DNA from: Bacteroidales bacterium | Lineage (GTDB): Bacteria; Bacteroidota; Bacteroidia; Bacteroidales; VadinHA17 | Length of the DNA stretch: 35,925 nucleotides | Direction of reading: 5' to 3' | Assembly: GCA_025454775.1 (NCBI GenBank) | Contig: JALONU010000013.1 | Coordinates: forward strand, 1-35,925 | Part shown: positions 23,476-32,552 of the stretch, piece after piece | How positions within the stretch are numbered: position 1 is the first letter of the stretch | How the letters are laid out: each line of letters opens with the position of its first letter | Translations under genes and position numbers: made by a program | Notes under the pieces: model-generated | What the model was told of the DNA's origin: nothing | The model's database searches: none | Seen by the model: only the letters and a program-made list of their open reading frames with translations

Positions 23476-24156
23476 ATGAAAAGGTTACCTTGGATTCTTC
23501 TTCTGATAAGTTTTTCTTTTAGCGCTGCTGGCCAGCGTAATGCCGACTATGGAATTTGTGCAGGCGTTTCCTCCTATATTGGTGACATAAATCCCGGCAG
23601 ACTGTTATATTCCCCGCTGCCTGCAGGGGGAGTATTCTACAGGTATAATTTTCACCCCCGGCATTCCTTGCGTGCAGATATCCTGGTTGCAGGAATCAGG
23701 GCTAATGACCTTGATTTCAATAACAGCTTTCAGCAGACAAGGGCTGCATCCTTCTCGGGGATAACCGGAGAACTTGCTGTTCAGTTTGAATTCAACTTCC
23801 TTCCCTATTCAACAGCCGGAAAACTGTGGGACTGGTCTCCCTACTTCGCAGCAGGTGTAGGCGCTGCTGTTGTGAACTCATCAGTCCTTACCATAGAACC
23901 TGTGATCCCTTTCTCGGGAGGCGTCAAGGTCAATATCTATAAAAATATGGGGCTTGAAGTGGAATACGGCTTTCGTAAAACATTTTATGATAACTTTGAC
24001 GGCCTTAAAGACATGGTTGAGCCGTCCGATTATGCATGGCTTCATAATAATGACTGGTACTCGTTTCTGGGTGTTGGGCTCACCTGGAAGATATACAACA
24101 AACTGGCAGGATGCCCCGCCTACGACGATGAGGACGGTAAAAGAAGAAGAAGGTAG
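23476..24156 (+). CDS. DUF6089-like outer-membrane beta-barrel protein
   Basis: The 226-residue protein has a signal peptide (about 1-19, ending SAAGQ), then beta-barrel strands. The N-terminal pattern ISSYIGDINPGRL-like (here GVSSYIGDINPGRLLYS) and SPYFAAGVGAA are features I associate with DUF6089 proteins next to uppS. It ends in a charged tail (YDDEDGKRRRR). uppS begins two bases after its stop codon. The function is unknown; a structural envelope role is likely from location and composition. Confidence 0.82.
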   Translation: MKRLPWILLLISFSFSAAGQRNADYGICAGVSSYIGDINPGRLLYSPLPAGGVFYRYNFHPRHSLRADILVAGIRANDLDFNNSFQQTRAASFSGITGELAVQFEFNFLPYSTAGKLWDWSPYFAAGVGAAVVNSSVLTIEPVIPFSGGVKVNIYKNMGLEVEYGFRKTFYDNFDGLKDMVEPSDYAWLHNNDWYSFLGVGLTWKIYNKLAGCPAYDDEDGKRRRR

Positions 24157-24158
24157 TT

Positions 24159-24905
24159 ATGTCACTCCGCGAACAAATTAACACTGAAAAGCTCCCCGTT
24201 CACATTGCCATTATAATGGACGGTAACGGAAGGTGGGCTGTTCAGCATGGGAAAGACCGGATTTTCGGGCATCACCAGGGAGTCGAATCAGTGAGAAGCA
24301 TCATTGAAGCTGCCGCAGAGCTCGGCATCGGATACCTTACCCTATATGCTTTTTCAACCGAAAACTGGGGAAGGCCAGGGAATGAGGTTGAAGCACTGAT
24401 GGGAATAATGGTTCAGTCGCTTAATAACGAGACAGATACATTGCTGAAGAACAACATAAGGCTTACTGCCGTCGGTGATCTGGACAGACTCGCTGATGAT
24501 GTCAGGGATAGGCTCTCTGAAACGATCAGGATCACCTCGGCATCGAGTGGGCTGACCCTTATAGTCGGCCTCAGCTACAGCGCAAGATGGGAGATAACTG
24601 AGGCTGCCAGGAAGATCGCTTACGAAGCGGCGACTGGCAGGCTGGATCCCGGATCGCTGACCGAAGAAAAATTTGAAAAATACCTGACTACACAGGGTGT
24701 GCCGGATCCCGACCTTATGATCAGGACAAGCGGTGAACTGAGAATCAGTAATTTCCTGCTCTGGCAGCTTGCATACTCTGAATTGTACTTTACTGAGAAA
24801 CTTTGGCCTGATTTTGGTAAGGAGGATCTCTATGAAGCAATAATCAGTTACCAGAAAAGGGAAAGAAGATTTGGGAAAACAAGTGAACAGATACTGGATA
24901 AATAG
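24159..24905 (+). CDS. uppS: Isoprenyl transferase (undecaprenyl diphosphate synthase)
   Basis: UppS extends farnesyl diphosphate with isopentenyl diphosphate in cis to give the C55 carrier used in peptidoglycan and surface-polysaccharide synthesis. The 248-residue protein starts with HIAIIMDGNGRWA, the catalytic Asp21 included, then GHHQGVESVR, LYAFSTENWGRP and the late DPDLMIRTSGELRISNFLLW. Length is normal. It lies two bases after the DUF6089-like gene and six before bamA, so it belongs to the envelope operon. Confidence 0.98.
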   Translation: MSLREQINTEKLPVHIAIIMDGNGRWAVQHGKDRIFGHHQGVESVRSIIEAAAELGIGYLTLYAFSTENWGRPGNEVEALMGIMVQSLNNETDTLLKNNIRLTAVGDLDRLADDVRDRLSETIRITSASSGLTLIVGLSYSARWEITEAARKIAYEAATGRLDPGSLTEEKFEKYLTTQGVPDPDLMIRTSGELRISNFLLWQLAYSELYFTEKLWPDFGKEDLYEAIISYQKRERRFGKTSEQILDK

Positions 24906-24911
24906 CATTTA

Positions 24912-27428
24912 ATGAGGAGTTTAAAGCTTAACAAGGCAGTTTTGGTTTTGATCCTTTTTCTGGGGGTGATTACGCTCAGGGGACAGGAGCCCCAGGAGAT
25001 AGTCAACTACCTGGAAGTTGAAGATTATATTATAGGAGGTGTTTCGGTATCAGGAGTAAGATACCTTGATGTAAACGCACTGATCAGTATTTCGGGCCTT
25101 AGGGTGGGACAGGAGATCACAATACCCGGTGATGCGGTTAAGAGGGCTGTCCAGAAACTGATGGAGCAGGGCCTTTTCTCCGATGTCAGGCTGTCGATAG
25201 TATCAACCAGGAACGATACCGCTTTCCTGGAGCTGTACCTGCAGGAACAGCCCAGGATCTCAGCAGTTAAGCTTAATGGCATCAAGAACGCTGAAACACA
25301 GGATATTACTGACAAGATAAACCTTCCAATAGGATCGCAGATAACATCGTACATCCTGAATAATACACAAAAGATCATCCGCGATCACTACATCGAAAAG
25401 GGCTTCCTGAACACTACTGTTGATTTTGTCCAGAAGGATGATCCCGATCAGCCAAATAACATAATCCTTTACGTGAATATTGACAAGAAGGAGAAGGTAA
25501 AGATTGGAGAACTGACCTTCGTAGGTGCTGAGAGTTTCAAGGAAAGCAAGCTCCGGAGGCAGATGAAGGGAACCAAGGAAAAGAATCTTAATATCTTCAA
25601 GGTATCCAAATACATCGACGACAAGTACACCGAGGATAAGGAAAAGCTTATCACTTTCTATAACGATAACGGTTTCAGGGATTTCACAATTCTATCCGAT
25701 TCACTTTACAAGATTTCTGACGATCGTGTAGGCTTGTTGCTGAGATTGGAAGAAGGCAACCAGTATTTCCTGAGAGATGTGGAATGGGTCGGGAACAGCG
25801 TGTATAAAAAGGAAGACCTCAACAAAGTATTCAACGTAGAAAAGGGATCTGTATACAATCAGTCCCTGATCAGCGACAGGCTGAACGGTACCAGCGGAGC
25901 AGAAGATGCAGTGAGCAACCTCTACCTTGATTACGGTTATCTCTTTTCGCACCTCGACCCTGTGGAAGCAAAGGTTGAAGGCGATTCGATAGATCTGGAG
26001 ATAAGGATATTTGAAGGTGAACAGGCATACATAAACAACATCTTCATCACCGGCAATACCAGGACTAATGAGCATGTGGCAAGACGTGAGCTTTTCACCC
26101 TGCCCGGAGACCTTTTCAGCAAGGATAAGATAATCCGGTCAATTCGGCAGCTGGGTGTAATCGGGCATTTTGATCCTGAGAAAATAAATCCCACACCGCT
26201 GCAGGATCCTATAAACGGAACTGTCGACCTGCTCTATCAGCTCGAGGAAAGAGCCAACGACCAGTTTGAGATTTCAGGAGGATGGGGTTCAGGGATGCTT
26301 GTCGGAACCGTAGGGGTACGGTTTAATAACTTCGCCATGCGCAACTTCTTCAAACTCAATGAGTGGCGACCATATCCTTCCGGTGACGGACAATCACTGT
26401 CGATCAGGGCGCAGTCGAACGGACGTATTTACCAGTCGTATAATATTTCGTTCGTTGAACCATGGCTCGGCGGGAAAAAGAACAATACCTTTTCGGTGTC
26501 GCTCTACAGGTCGATAATGACCAACGGAACAAAAAAAGGTGAGGAAGGAAGACAGTCGATGGTCATCGATGGTGCCTCCCTGGGGTTGGGAAAAAGACTC
26601 GAATGGCCGGATGACTTTTTCTCAATTTACAGCGAGCTCAGCTACTCAAAATATGACCTGAACAACTACACCTATATGAGATTCCTCTTCGATGAAGGTC
26701 AGTCGAACCTGCTCAGCCTGAACCTCAGGCTTACAAGGTTTTCGACAGGGCCGAACCTGATCTATCCCAGAAGCGGATCTTCATTCACATTTTCTGTTCA
26801 GGCAACACCGCCCTATTCGTTTATAAGCGGGAAGGATATGTCCGCCTCTGATATCACAGACCAGGAAAAATACAAATGGATTGAATTCCACAAATGGACA
26901 TTCAAAGCTGACTACTATTATCCGCTCACAAGGGATGACAAGCTTATCCTTAATGCAAGGTTTGCCTTCGGGTACCTGGGTTACTACAATAAACATATAG
27001 GTCCGTCACCATTTGAGAACTTTTATGTAGGCGGCGACGGTATGACAGGCTACAGTTTCTATGGAAGGGAAGTCATTGCCCTGAGGGGTTACTCAAACGG
27101 ATCCCTTACTCCGATAGACTCCAGGACAAATGCTCCGGCAGGAAACGTGTACAACAAAATAACCTTTGAACTGAGATATCCTATCTCCCTTAACCAGCAG
27201 GCAACTATATACGGCCTTGCCTTCCTCGAAACCGGAAGGGCCTGGAGCAAGCTCAGCGAGTATAATCCGTTTAAAATGAACCGTGCTGCAGGTATAGGAC
27301 TGAGGGCCAACCTGCCGATGTTCGGGCTGCTCGGTATCGACTGGGGCTATGGCTTCGATGAAGTTCCCACGGGAGAATCGGGTGCCAACAAATCACAGTT
27401 CCATTTCGTCCTGGGTCAACAGTTTTAA
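24912..27428 (+). CDS. bamA: Outer-membrane assembly factor BamA
   Basis: BamA is the central Omp85 protein that folds outer-membrane barrels. The 838-residue protein has a signal peptide (about 1-25, ending LRGQ). POTRA domains fill about residues 38-420; segments such as ISAVKLNGIKNAETQDI and VKIGELTFVGAESF show their repeated pattern. The C-terminal half is a beta barrel ending in an aromatic residue (FHFVLGQQF), and the PRSGSSFTF segment matches the Omp85 barrel. Length is normal. It is followed 21 bases later by an ompH gene, the usual periplasmic-chaperone partner arrangement. Confidence 0.97.
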   Translation: MRSLKLNKAVLVLILFLGVITLRGQEPQEIVNYLEVEDYIIGGVSVSGVRYLDVNALISISGLRVGQEITIPGDAVKRAVQKLMEQGLFSDVRLSIVSTRNDTAFLELYLQEQPRISAVKLNGIKNAETQDITDKINLPIGSQITSYILNNTQKIIRDHYIEKGFLNTTVDFVQKDDPDQPNNIILYVNIDKKEKVKIGELTFVGAESFKESKLRRQMKGTKEKNLNIFKVSKYIDDKYTEDKEKLITFYNDNGFRDFTILSDSLYKISDDRVGLLLRLEEGNQYFLRDVEWVGNSVYKKEDLNKVFNVEKGSVYNQSLISDRLNGTSGAEDAVSNLYLDYGYLFSHLDPVEAKVEGDSIDLEIRIFEGEQAYINNIFITGNTRTNEHVARRELFTLPGDLFSKDKIIRSIRQLGVIGHFDPEKINPTPLQDPINGTVDLLYQLEERANDQFEISGGWGSGMLVGTVGVRFNNFAMRNFFKLNEWRPYPSGDGQSLSIRAQSNGRIYQSYNISFVEPWLGGKKNNTFSVSLYRSIMTNGTKKGEEGRQSMVIDGASLGLGKRLEWPDDFFSIYSELSYSKYDLNNYTYMRFLFDEGQSNLLSLNLRLTRFSTGPNLIYPRSGSSFTFSVQATPPYSFISGKDMSASDITDQEKYKWIEFHKWTFKADYYYPLTRDDKLILNARFAFGYLGYYNKHIGPSPFENFYVGGDGMTGYSFYGREVIALRGYSNGSLTPIDSRTNAPAGNVYNKITFELRYPISLNQQATIYGLAFLETGRAWSKLSEYNPFKMNRAAGIGLRANLPMFGLLGIDWGYGFDEVPTGESGANKSQFHFVLGQQF

Positions 27429-27449
27429 TTGAATATCAGTATATTAATC

Positions 27450-27965
27450 ATGAAAAGAGCAGTTATTATCATAGGATTCATACTTCTGTCAACGGCTATG
27501 GCTGTAGCACAGAAGTACGCATTTGTTGATTCTGATTATATCAGGAAAAACATACCGGCATTTACAACAGCCCAGGAGCAGCTCGACAAGCTTTCCCAGC
27601 AATGGGAAAAAGAAGTTTCCGACGGCTATGCAGTTGTGGAACAGATGTACAAATCGTACCAGAATGAAGCTCCTCTTCTTTCGCAGGAAATGAAATCGAG
27701 GAGGGAAGAAGCAATTATTGCGAAGGAAAAGGAGATCAAGGAGCTCCAGAACAAGTATTTCGGAATGGAAGGAGAACTCTTCAAGAAAAGGGAAGAACTG
27801 GTTAAGCCTGTCCAGGACGAGATACTGAAGGCGATCAAGGATATCGCTGTTGAAGGAAGCTATGCGGTCATTTTCGATACAGCTTCAGGAGGCAACATTC
27901 TCTTCGCAAATCCGAAGTATGATATTAGCGATCAGGTACTTGAAAAATTAGGTATTAAGAATTAA
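27450..27965 (+). CDS. OmpH/Skp-family periplasmic chaperone, first copy
   Basis: The 171-residue protein has a signal peptide (about 1-21, MKRAVIIIGFILLSTAMAVAQ). A long coiled-coil helical part follows, about residues 40-120 (charged heptads such as REEAIIAKEKEIKELQNKYF), and then GSYAVIFDTASGGNIL. The fold is that of Skp/OmpH, which holds unfolded outer-membrane proteins for BamA. The ATG at 27450 is chosen because it starts the signal peptide; a TTG at 27429, immediately after the bamA stop, is the alternative. A second copy follows. Confidence 0.93.
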   Translation: MKRAVIIIGFILLSTAMAVAQKYAFVDSDYIRKNIPAFTTAQEQLDKLSQQWEKEVSDGYAVVEQMYKSYQNEAPLLSQEMKSRREEAIIAKEKEIKELQNKYFGMEGELFKKREELVKPVQDEILKAIKDIAVEGSYAVIFDTASGGNILFANPKYDISDQVLEKLGIKN

Positions 27966-27970
27966 ATAAT

Positions 27971-27978
27971 TACTTTTG
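27971..27978 (+). promoter_or_regulatory. Candidate -7 box of the second ompH gene
   Basis: TACTTTTG matches TAnnTTTG exactly, 22 bases before the ATG at 28001. No -33 element is found at the normal distance, so this could be chance in AT-rich sequence. Confidence 0.35.
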
Positions 27979-28000
27979 CAAAACATTTAAAATCTTTGAA

Positions 28001-28513
28001 ATGAAAAAAATACTAGCTATTACAGCTCTTACTCTCTTTGTGGCGGCCGCCGGATTTTCACAGACGCTAAAGTTCGGACATGTAAACGGAAATGAACTCG
28101 TGCAGGCACTACCCGAATTTGACACGGCACAGGTGAAGCTCCAGAAGTATCAGCAGGAACTGATAAATACACTCGAAATAATGCAGGTCCAGCTAAACAA
28201 CATGAATGATGCTTATTCTAAGGACAGCAAGAACTGGACGGATCTCGTAAGGCAGACAAAGGAACAGGAGATGATAGATCTTAACAAGCGCATCCAGGAT
28301 TACAATGCAAAAGCCAACGATGACCTTCAGGCTAAACAGGTTGAAATGTTCAGGCCCATCCAGGAGAAAGTGGACAAGGCTATCAAGGAAGTAGGGAAGG
28401 AGAATGGTTTTGTTTATATCATTGATGCCGGAAGCGGTGTTCTTCTGTACTTTGATGAAACCAAGAGCACAAACGTTATGCCGCTTGTAAAAGCCAAGCT
28501 GGGCATTAAATAA
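28001..28513 (+). CDS. OmpH/Skp-family periplasmic chaperone, second copy
   Basis: The 170-residue protein has a signal peptide (about 1-21, MKKILAITALTLFVAAAGFSQ), a helical coiled-coil middle and the end segment GFVYIIDAGSGVLLYFDETK, close to the first copy in layout but clearly diverged in sequence. Two consecutive ompH genes after bamA are usual in Bacteroidota. The two may form a heteromeric chaperone or serve different clients. It is followed by a terminator. Confidence 0.94.
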   Translation: MKKILAITALTLFVAAAGFSQTLKFGHVNGNELVQALPEFDTAQVKLQKYQQELINTLEIMQVQLNNMNDAYSKDSKNWTDLVRQTKEQEMIDLNKRIQDYNAKANDDLQAKQVEMFRPIQEKVDKAIKEVGKENGFVYIIDAGSGVLLYFDETKSTNVMPLVKAKLGIK

Positions 28514-28531
28514 AAAGTTAAGATGAGTAAT

Positions 28532-28567
28532 ATGACCATCCTCCGTCAGGCGGGTGGTCATTTTTTT
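28532..28567 (+). terminator. Rho-independent terminator after ompH
   Basis: ATGACCATCC (28532-28541) pairs with GGGTGGTCAT (28552-28561), one G-U pair included, around a 10-base loop, and seven T follow (28561-28567). It ends the ompH transcript just before murI. Confidence 0.88.
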
Positions 28568-28580
28568 AAATTCACAACCT

Positions 28581-29381
28581 TTGAAAGCACAGCCTATAGG
28601 TATCTTTGATTCTGGAGTCGGCGGACTTACTGTTGCTCATGCAATAAAGCAGATACTTCCCGGGGAGAGCCTGATTTATTTCGGCGATACAGCACACCTT
28701 CCCTATGGGGATAAATCTGCCGAATCGATAAAACAGTATTCCCGGAAGATAACCGAGTTTCTGCTTGAACGCGACGCCAAGGTAGTCCTGGTAGCCTGCA
28801 ATTCAGCCTCGGCATCTGCATTTGATACGCTGAAGGAGGAATATTCTGACAGAACAATTCTTATTGATGTAATCGATCCGGTGGTAAGCTATCTTGCCAC
28901 AAGGAATTATTCCAGGATAGGGGTTATAGGCACGAAGAGAACAATAAGTTCCGGCACCTATGAGGCAAAAATCCTGAAGAATACCCCCGGTACCTCAGTG
29001 GTTTCCCTTGCCACACCTCTCCTTGTACCGATGATAGAGGAAGGTTTCATTTTTGATGATATAAGCAACGCAATAATCAGGGTCTACCTTTCTGATCCCT
29101 CCCTCAGGGGAATAGAGGCGTTGATACTGGGCTGCACGCATTATCCGATCATCAGGAACCAGATAAGCAAGATTTTCAATTTCAGCGTCGACATAGTTGA
29201 TTCAGCCAGGATAGTGGCTGAAACCCTTCGCCAGACCCTGGAACAGAACAACCTTCTCAGCACGGGGAAAAAGGTTAATGACCAGTTCTTCATTTCCGAC
29301 TATACTACCTATTTCGTGAAGATCGCCAGGATGTTCTTCGAAGGCGAAATAGACCTGCGGAAAGCTGACATATGGAGCTAA
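28581..29381 (+). CDS. murI: Glutamate racemase
   Basis: MurI makes D-glutamate for peptidoglycan. From a TTG start at 28581 the 266-residue protein reads KAQPIGIFDSGVGGLTV, the usual start of the family. The two catalytic cysteines are Cys73 in VACNSASA and Cys185 in LGCTHYPI. Length is normal. An in-frame GTG at 28554 would add nine residues but lies in the stem of the preceding terminator, so I do not use it. A full promoter is not obvious, so expression may rely on read-through. Confidence 0.93.
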   Translation: MKAQPIGIFDSGVGGLTVAHAIKQILPGESLIYFGDTAHLPYGDKSAESIKQYSRKITEFLLERDAKVVLVACNSASASAFDTLKEEYSDRTILIDVIDPVVSYLATRNYSRIGVIGTKRTISSGTYEAKILKNTPGTSVVSLATPLLVPMIEEGFIFDDISNAIIRVYLSDPSLRGIEALILGCTHYPIIRNQISKIFNFSVDIVDSARIVAETLRQTLEQNNLLSTGKKVNDQFFISDYTTYFVKIARMFFEGEIDLRKADIWS

Positions 29382-29389
29382 GAGTTAAA

Positions 29390-29407
29390 GCATGATCAAA
29401 ATCATGC
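29390..29407. repeat. Perfect inverted repeat after murI
   Basis: GCATGAT and ATCATGC flank CAAA, eight bases after the murI stop codon. There is no adjacent T tract, so a standard terminator is doubtful; an operator-like dyad or a 3'-end hairpin is possible. Confidence 0.55.
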
Positions 29408-29448
29408 ACAATGTCAGCTTATAATGTTTTTTTCGAAGTTTAATAAGT

Positions 29449-29456
29449 TAATTTTG
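29449..29456 (+). promoter_or_regulatory. Probable -7 box of korA-korB
   Basis: TAATTTTG matches TAnnTTTG exactly. Initiation near 29463 would give a leader of about 54 bases before the ATG at 29517. The -33 element is not a clear TTTG. Confidence 0.5.
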
Positions 29457-29516
29457 TATTGACTTAAGAAATTGAAAGAGTGTAACTAAACTCATCTTTA
29501 TAATCCCGGTTTTATC

Positions 29517-31361
29517 ATGGCCAAGAATTCACAGGTTATCCAGAGAGAAGAAGTTGTTATCCGTTTCTCAGGTGACTCAGGCGACGGTATGCAGCTGACA
29601 GGTACGCTTTTTTCCGATACTGCCGCTTTGTTTGGAAACGATTTGTCGACTTTTCCCGATTATCCTGCAGAGATACGTGCCCCTCAGGGCACAGTCGGAG
29701 GTGTATCAGGCTTCCAGGTGCATCTTGGACATTCGGAGATAAACACACCGGGCGATTTTGCCGATGTCCTTGTTGCGATGAATCCGGCTGCCATCAAAGC
29801 CAATGCAAAATGGGTGAAACCTGGCGGCACAATAATCTACGACAAGGATAATTTCACGGATAAGAACCTTGAGAAGGCAGGCTATAAAAGCGATCCCATT
29901 GCCGAGGAGAAACTCGAAAATTATAACATCATCGCCGCACCCGTTTCCTCAATGGTGAAGGAAGCCCTCAAGAATTTCGGACTTGATCCAAAGTCAGTGC
30001 TGCGTACGAAAAACATGTTCGCACTGGGGATGGTGTACTGGCTTTTCGACAGGAAGCTGAAATACACCGAGCAGTATTTTGACAAGAAGTTTTCCAAGAA
30101 GCCGGAAATTGCAGAGGCGAACAAAGTGGCGCTGAGATCGGGTTATTACTATGCCGAGACCATTGAAGCTCTTAATCCGGTAATAAAGATCGCCCCGGCA
30201 CAGATTGCAAAGGGAACCTACAGGAATATCAGCGGAAACACTGCCACCGCCTGGGGGCTGATGGCTGCTGCAGAAAAGGCAGGACTTAAACTTTTCATAG
30301 GATCTTATCCCATAACTCCCGCAACAGGTATCCTCGAAGAGCTAGCGGCACGCAAGGATCTTGGCGTCAAGAGCTTCCAGGCAGAAGATGAGATTGCCGG
30401 TATATGTACGGCATTGGGAGCCAGCTTCGCGGGCAGGCTTGCCGTAACCTCAACCTCCGGACCCGGGCTCGCTCTCAAATCGGAAGCTATCGGACTGGCT
30501 GTGATGGCAGAACTCCCGATCGTGATCGTAAATGTGCAGAGGGGAGGACCCTCAACAGGACTTCCGACCAAAACCGAACAGGCCGACCTTTTCCAGGCCC
30601 TTTACGGAAGGAACGGGGAATGCCCCGTGGTTGTCCTGGCAGCAAGCACTCCGGCCGACTGCTTCGATTATGCATTTGAAGCTGCAAGGATAGCTCTTGA
30701 ACATATGACTCCGGTAATCCTCCTTACCGACGGTTACCTGGCAAATGGCTCAGAACCATGGAAGATCCCTGCAATGAAGGACCTTCCGGTGATCAAACCT
30801 CCGTTTGCTGACAACAAGGAGATCCCTTTCATGCCATATAAACGTGACTGCGAGACACTTGCACGATCCTGGGCAATACCGGGAACCCCGGGTCTTGAAC
30901 ACAGGATAGGAGGCCTTGAGAAAACGCTCAAGGGCACTGTCTCATATATACCCGAGAACCATGAAATGATGGTGAATTTCAGGGCTGACAAGGTTGCCAG
31001 GGTTAGCAGCAAGATACCTGAACTCAAAGTGCTTGGTGACCACGAAGGCGACCTTCTTCTGGTTGGTTGGGGAGGAACTAAGGGCTACCTGATGACGGCA
31101 GTAAGGGAGCTTCAGCAGGAGGGATACAAAACAGGGCTTGCAGCCTTCAACTATCTAAACCCGATGCCCATGAATGTCAGTGATGTATTCAGGCGGTTTA
31201 AGAAGATAGTTGTTGCCGAGCTTAACCTTGGACAGTTTGCAGATTACCTGAAAATGAAATACCAGGAATTCAGCTATTCCAGGATAAACAAGGTACAGGG
31301 ACTGCCCTTCACAATTCAGGAAATTAAGGATAAGTGTATTAAACTTCTGGAGGAAAAATAA
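29517..31361 (+). CDS. korA: 2-oxoacid:ferredoxin oxidoreductase, fused gamma-alpha subunit
   Basis: KorAB oxidatively decarboxylates a 2-oxoacid, usually 2-oxoglutarate, to the acyl-CoA and reduces ferredoxin; some work in the reductive direction. The 614-residue subunit has an N-terminal gamma-type domain (IRFSGDSGDGMQLTG, then PAEIRAPQGTVGGVSGFQVH). An alpha-type pyrimidine-binding domain follows from about residue 230, with GSYPITPATGILEELA, EDEIAGICTALGAS, TSTSGPGLAL and QRGGPSTGLPTKTEQADL. The C-terminal part binds CoA in related enzymes. The substrate cannot be fixed from sequence; 2-oxoglutarate is the common case for this gamma-alpha fusion. korB starts one base after its stop. Confidence 0.94.
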   Translation: MAKNSQVIQREEVVIRFSGDSGDGMQLTGTLFSDTAALFGNDLSTFPDYPAEIRAPQGTVGGVSGFQVHLGHSEINTPGDFADVLVAMNPAAIKANAKWVKPGGTIIYDKDNFTDKNLEKAGYKSDPIAEEKLENYNIIAAPVSSMVKEALKNFGLDPKSVLRTKNMFALGMVYWLFDRKLKYTEQYFDKKFSKKPEIAEANKVALRSGYYYAETIEALNPVIKIAPAQIAKGTYRNISGNTATAWGLMAAAEKAGLKLFIGSYPITPATGILEELAARKDLGVKSFQAEDEIAGICTALGASFAGRLAVTSTSGPGLALKSEAIGLAVMAELPIVIVNVQRGGPSTGLPTKTEQADLFQALYGRNGECPVVVLAASTPADCFDYAFEAARIALEHMTPVILLTDGYLANGSEPWKIPAMKDLPVIKPPFADNKEIPFMPYKRDCETLARSWAIPGTPGLEHRIGGLEKTLKGTVSYIPENHEMMVNFRADKVARVSSKIPELKVLGDHEGDLLLVGWGGTKGYLMTAVRELQQEGYKTGLAAFNYLNPMPMNVSDVFRRFKKIVVAELNLGQFADYLKMKYQEFSYSRINKVQGLPFTIQEIKDKCIKLLEEK

Positions 31362-31362
31362 C

Positions 31363-32385
31363 ATGGCAGAACAACAGACATCAGGCTATACTCCGAAAGA
31401 TTTTAAAAGCGACCAGGAAGTCAGATGGTGCCCTGGATGCGGCGATCATGCAGTTCTTAATGCGGTGCAGAAGGCACTCCCGGAGCTGGGTATACCGAAG
31501 GAAAAGTTTGCGTTCATCTCGGGAATAGGGTGTTCATCGAGATTCCCCTATTACATGGATACATACGGTTTTCACGGTATCCACGGGAGAGCTGCGGCCA
31601 TAGCTTCCGGAGTTAAGACGGCAAACCCCGAACTTTCGGTATGGGATATAACCGGCGACGGAGATGCCCTCGCTATTGGAGGGAACCACTTCATCCATGC
31701 GATCAGAAGGAACATCGATATTAATATCATTCTCTTCAATAACGAGATATACGGCCTGACGAAAGGACAGTATTCACCCACCTCTGAAAAAGGCCTCGTT
31801 ACAAAAACATCACCGTTCGGAACCGTTGAAGAACCATTCTCGGTAGGAGAACTGGTGATAGGCGCAAAGGGAAAGTTCTTTGCACGGACAGTCGATTCCA
31901 ATGTAAGCCTGTCGACCCAGATATACACTGAAGCTGCCAGGCATAAAGGAACTTCTGTGGTGGAAGTCCTTCAGAACTGCGTTATTTTCAACGACGGGAT
32001 CCATGATGGGGTAACAGGGAAAGAAGTAAGGGAAGACAGGACAATAATTCTCAGGCACGGTGAGCCTATGATTTTTGGTAAGAACAACGATAAGGGGCTT
32101 ATTCTTCAAGGGCTCAAGCTCAAAGTGGTCAGTCTTGGAGAGAACGGCATCACGGAAAAAAAGCTTCTTGTCCATGATGCCAGGGAGCCAAACCCCGGGA
32201 TCCAGTACATGCTTGCCAATATGAGATATCCTGAATATCCTGTGGCACTGGGTGTTATACGGTCGGTTGAAGGACACACCTATGATGCTGACGTTGAGGA
32301 ACAGATAAGCAGGATCAGTCAGGATTCAAAGATAAAGTGCATGGACGACCTGTTGCATAGCGGATCTGTATGGGTCGTTGACTAG
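31363..32385 (+). CDS. korB: 2-oxoacid:ferredoxin oxidoreductase beta subunit
   Basis: The beta subunit carries thiamine diphosphate and an iron-sulfur cluster. The 340-residue protein begins MAEQQTSGYTPKDF, then WCPGCGDHAVLNAV. GIGCSSRFPYY follows, and the diphosphate-binding motif GDGDALAIGGNHFIHA leads to NNEIYGLTKGQYSPTS. Cysteines in CPGC, GCSS and LQNC fit a single cluster, as in related beta subunits. GGAGG lies 11 bases before the ATG in the korA end, an uncommonly good ribosome-binding match for this phylum. No separate ferredoxin subunit is encoded nearby, so it is a two-gene enzyme. Confidence 0.95.
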   Translation: MAEQQTSGYTPKDFKSDQEVRWCPGCGDHAVLNAVQKALPELGIPKEKFAFISGIGCSSRFPYYMDTYGFHGIHGRAAAIASGVKTANPELSVWDITGDGDALAIGGNHFIHAIRRNIDINIILFNNEIYGLTKGQYSPTSEKGLVTKTSPFGTVEEPFSVGELVIGAKGKFFARTVDSNVSLSTQIYTEAARHKGTSVVEVLQNCVIFNDGIHDGVTGKEVREDRTIILRHGEPMIFGKNNDKGLILQGLKLKVVSLGENGITEKKLLVHDAREPNPGIQYMLANMRYPEYPVALGVIRSVEGHTYDADVEEQISRISQDSKIKCMDDLLHSGSVWVVD

Positions 32386-32415
32386 AATCTGTTTTCAAAT
32401 ATGACTGGTGGGTGT

Positions 32416-32552
32416 CTCAAAAGTCAGTCTTAACCGCAAAGCACGCTAAGTAAAGGCAAAGGACGCAAAGTTAAGAATCACTTAATTGATACTTTGCGCT
32501 CTTTGCGCAAAATCTTTGCGACCTTTGCGGTTAATGGATTTCTTCTTTTGAG
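32416..32552. repeat. Intergenic inverted-repeat element built from CGCAAAG units
   Basis: The core (32430-32534) begins TTAACCGCAAAG and ends with its exact complement. Between the ends, further CGCAAAG-type units on the left (CGCTAAG, GCAAAGGA, CGCAAAGT) have CTTTGCG-type partners on the right, so the whole could form a long hairpin. Outside lies another pair, CTCAAAAG (32416-32423) and CTTTTGAG (32545-32552). No coding frame is present. It is of the kind seen as dispersed intergenic repeats in Bacteroidota; only one copy is in this window. Confidence 0.75.

Noticed and set aside
28554-28580. GTG start of murI at 28554
   Set aside because: The codon is part of the stem of a convincing terminator, and the TTG at 28581 gives the usual family N-terminus.
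29390-29407. Rho-independent terminator after murI
   Set aside because: The hairpin is perfect but has no T tract directly after it, so it is listed as an inverted repeat only.
32430-32534. CRISPR array from repeated CGCAAAG units
   Set aside because: Units are seven bases long, irregularly spaced and arranged as complementary arms; there are no unique spacers and no cas genes.
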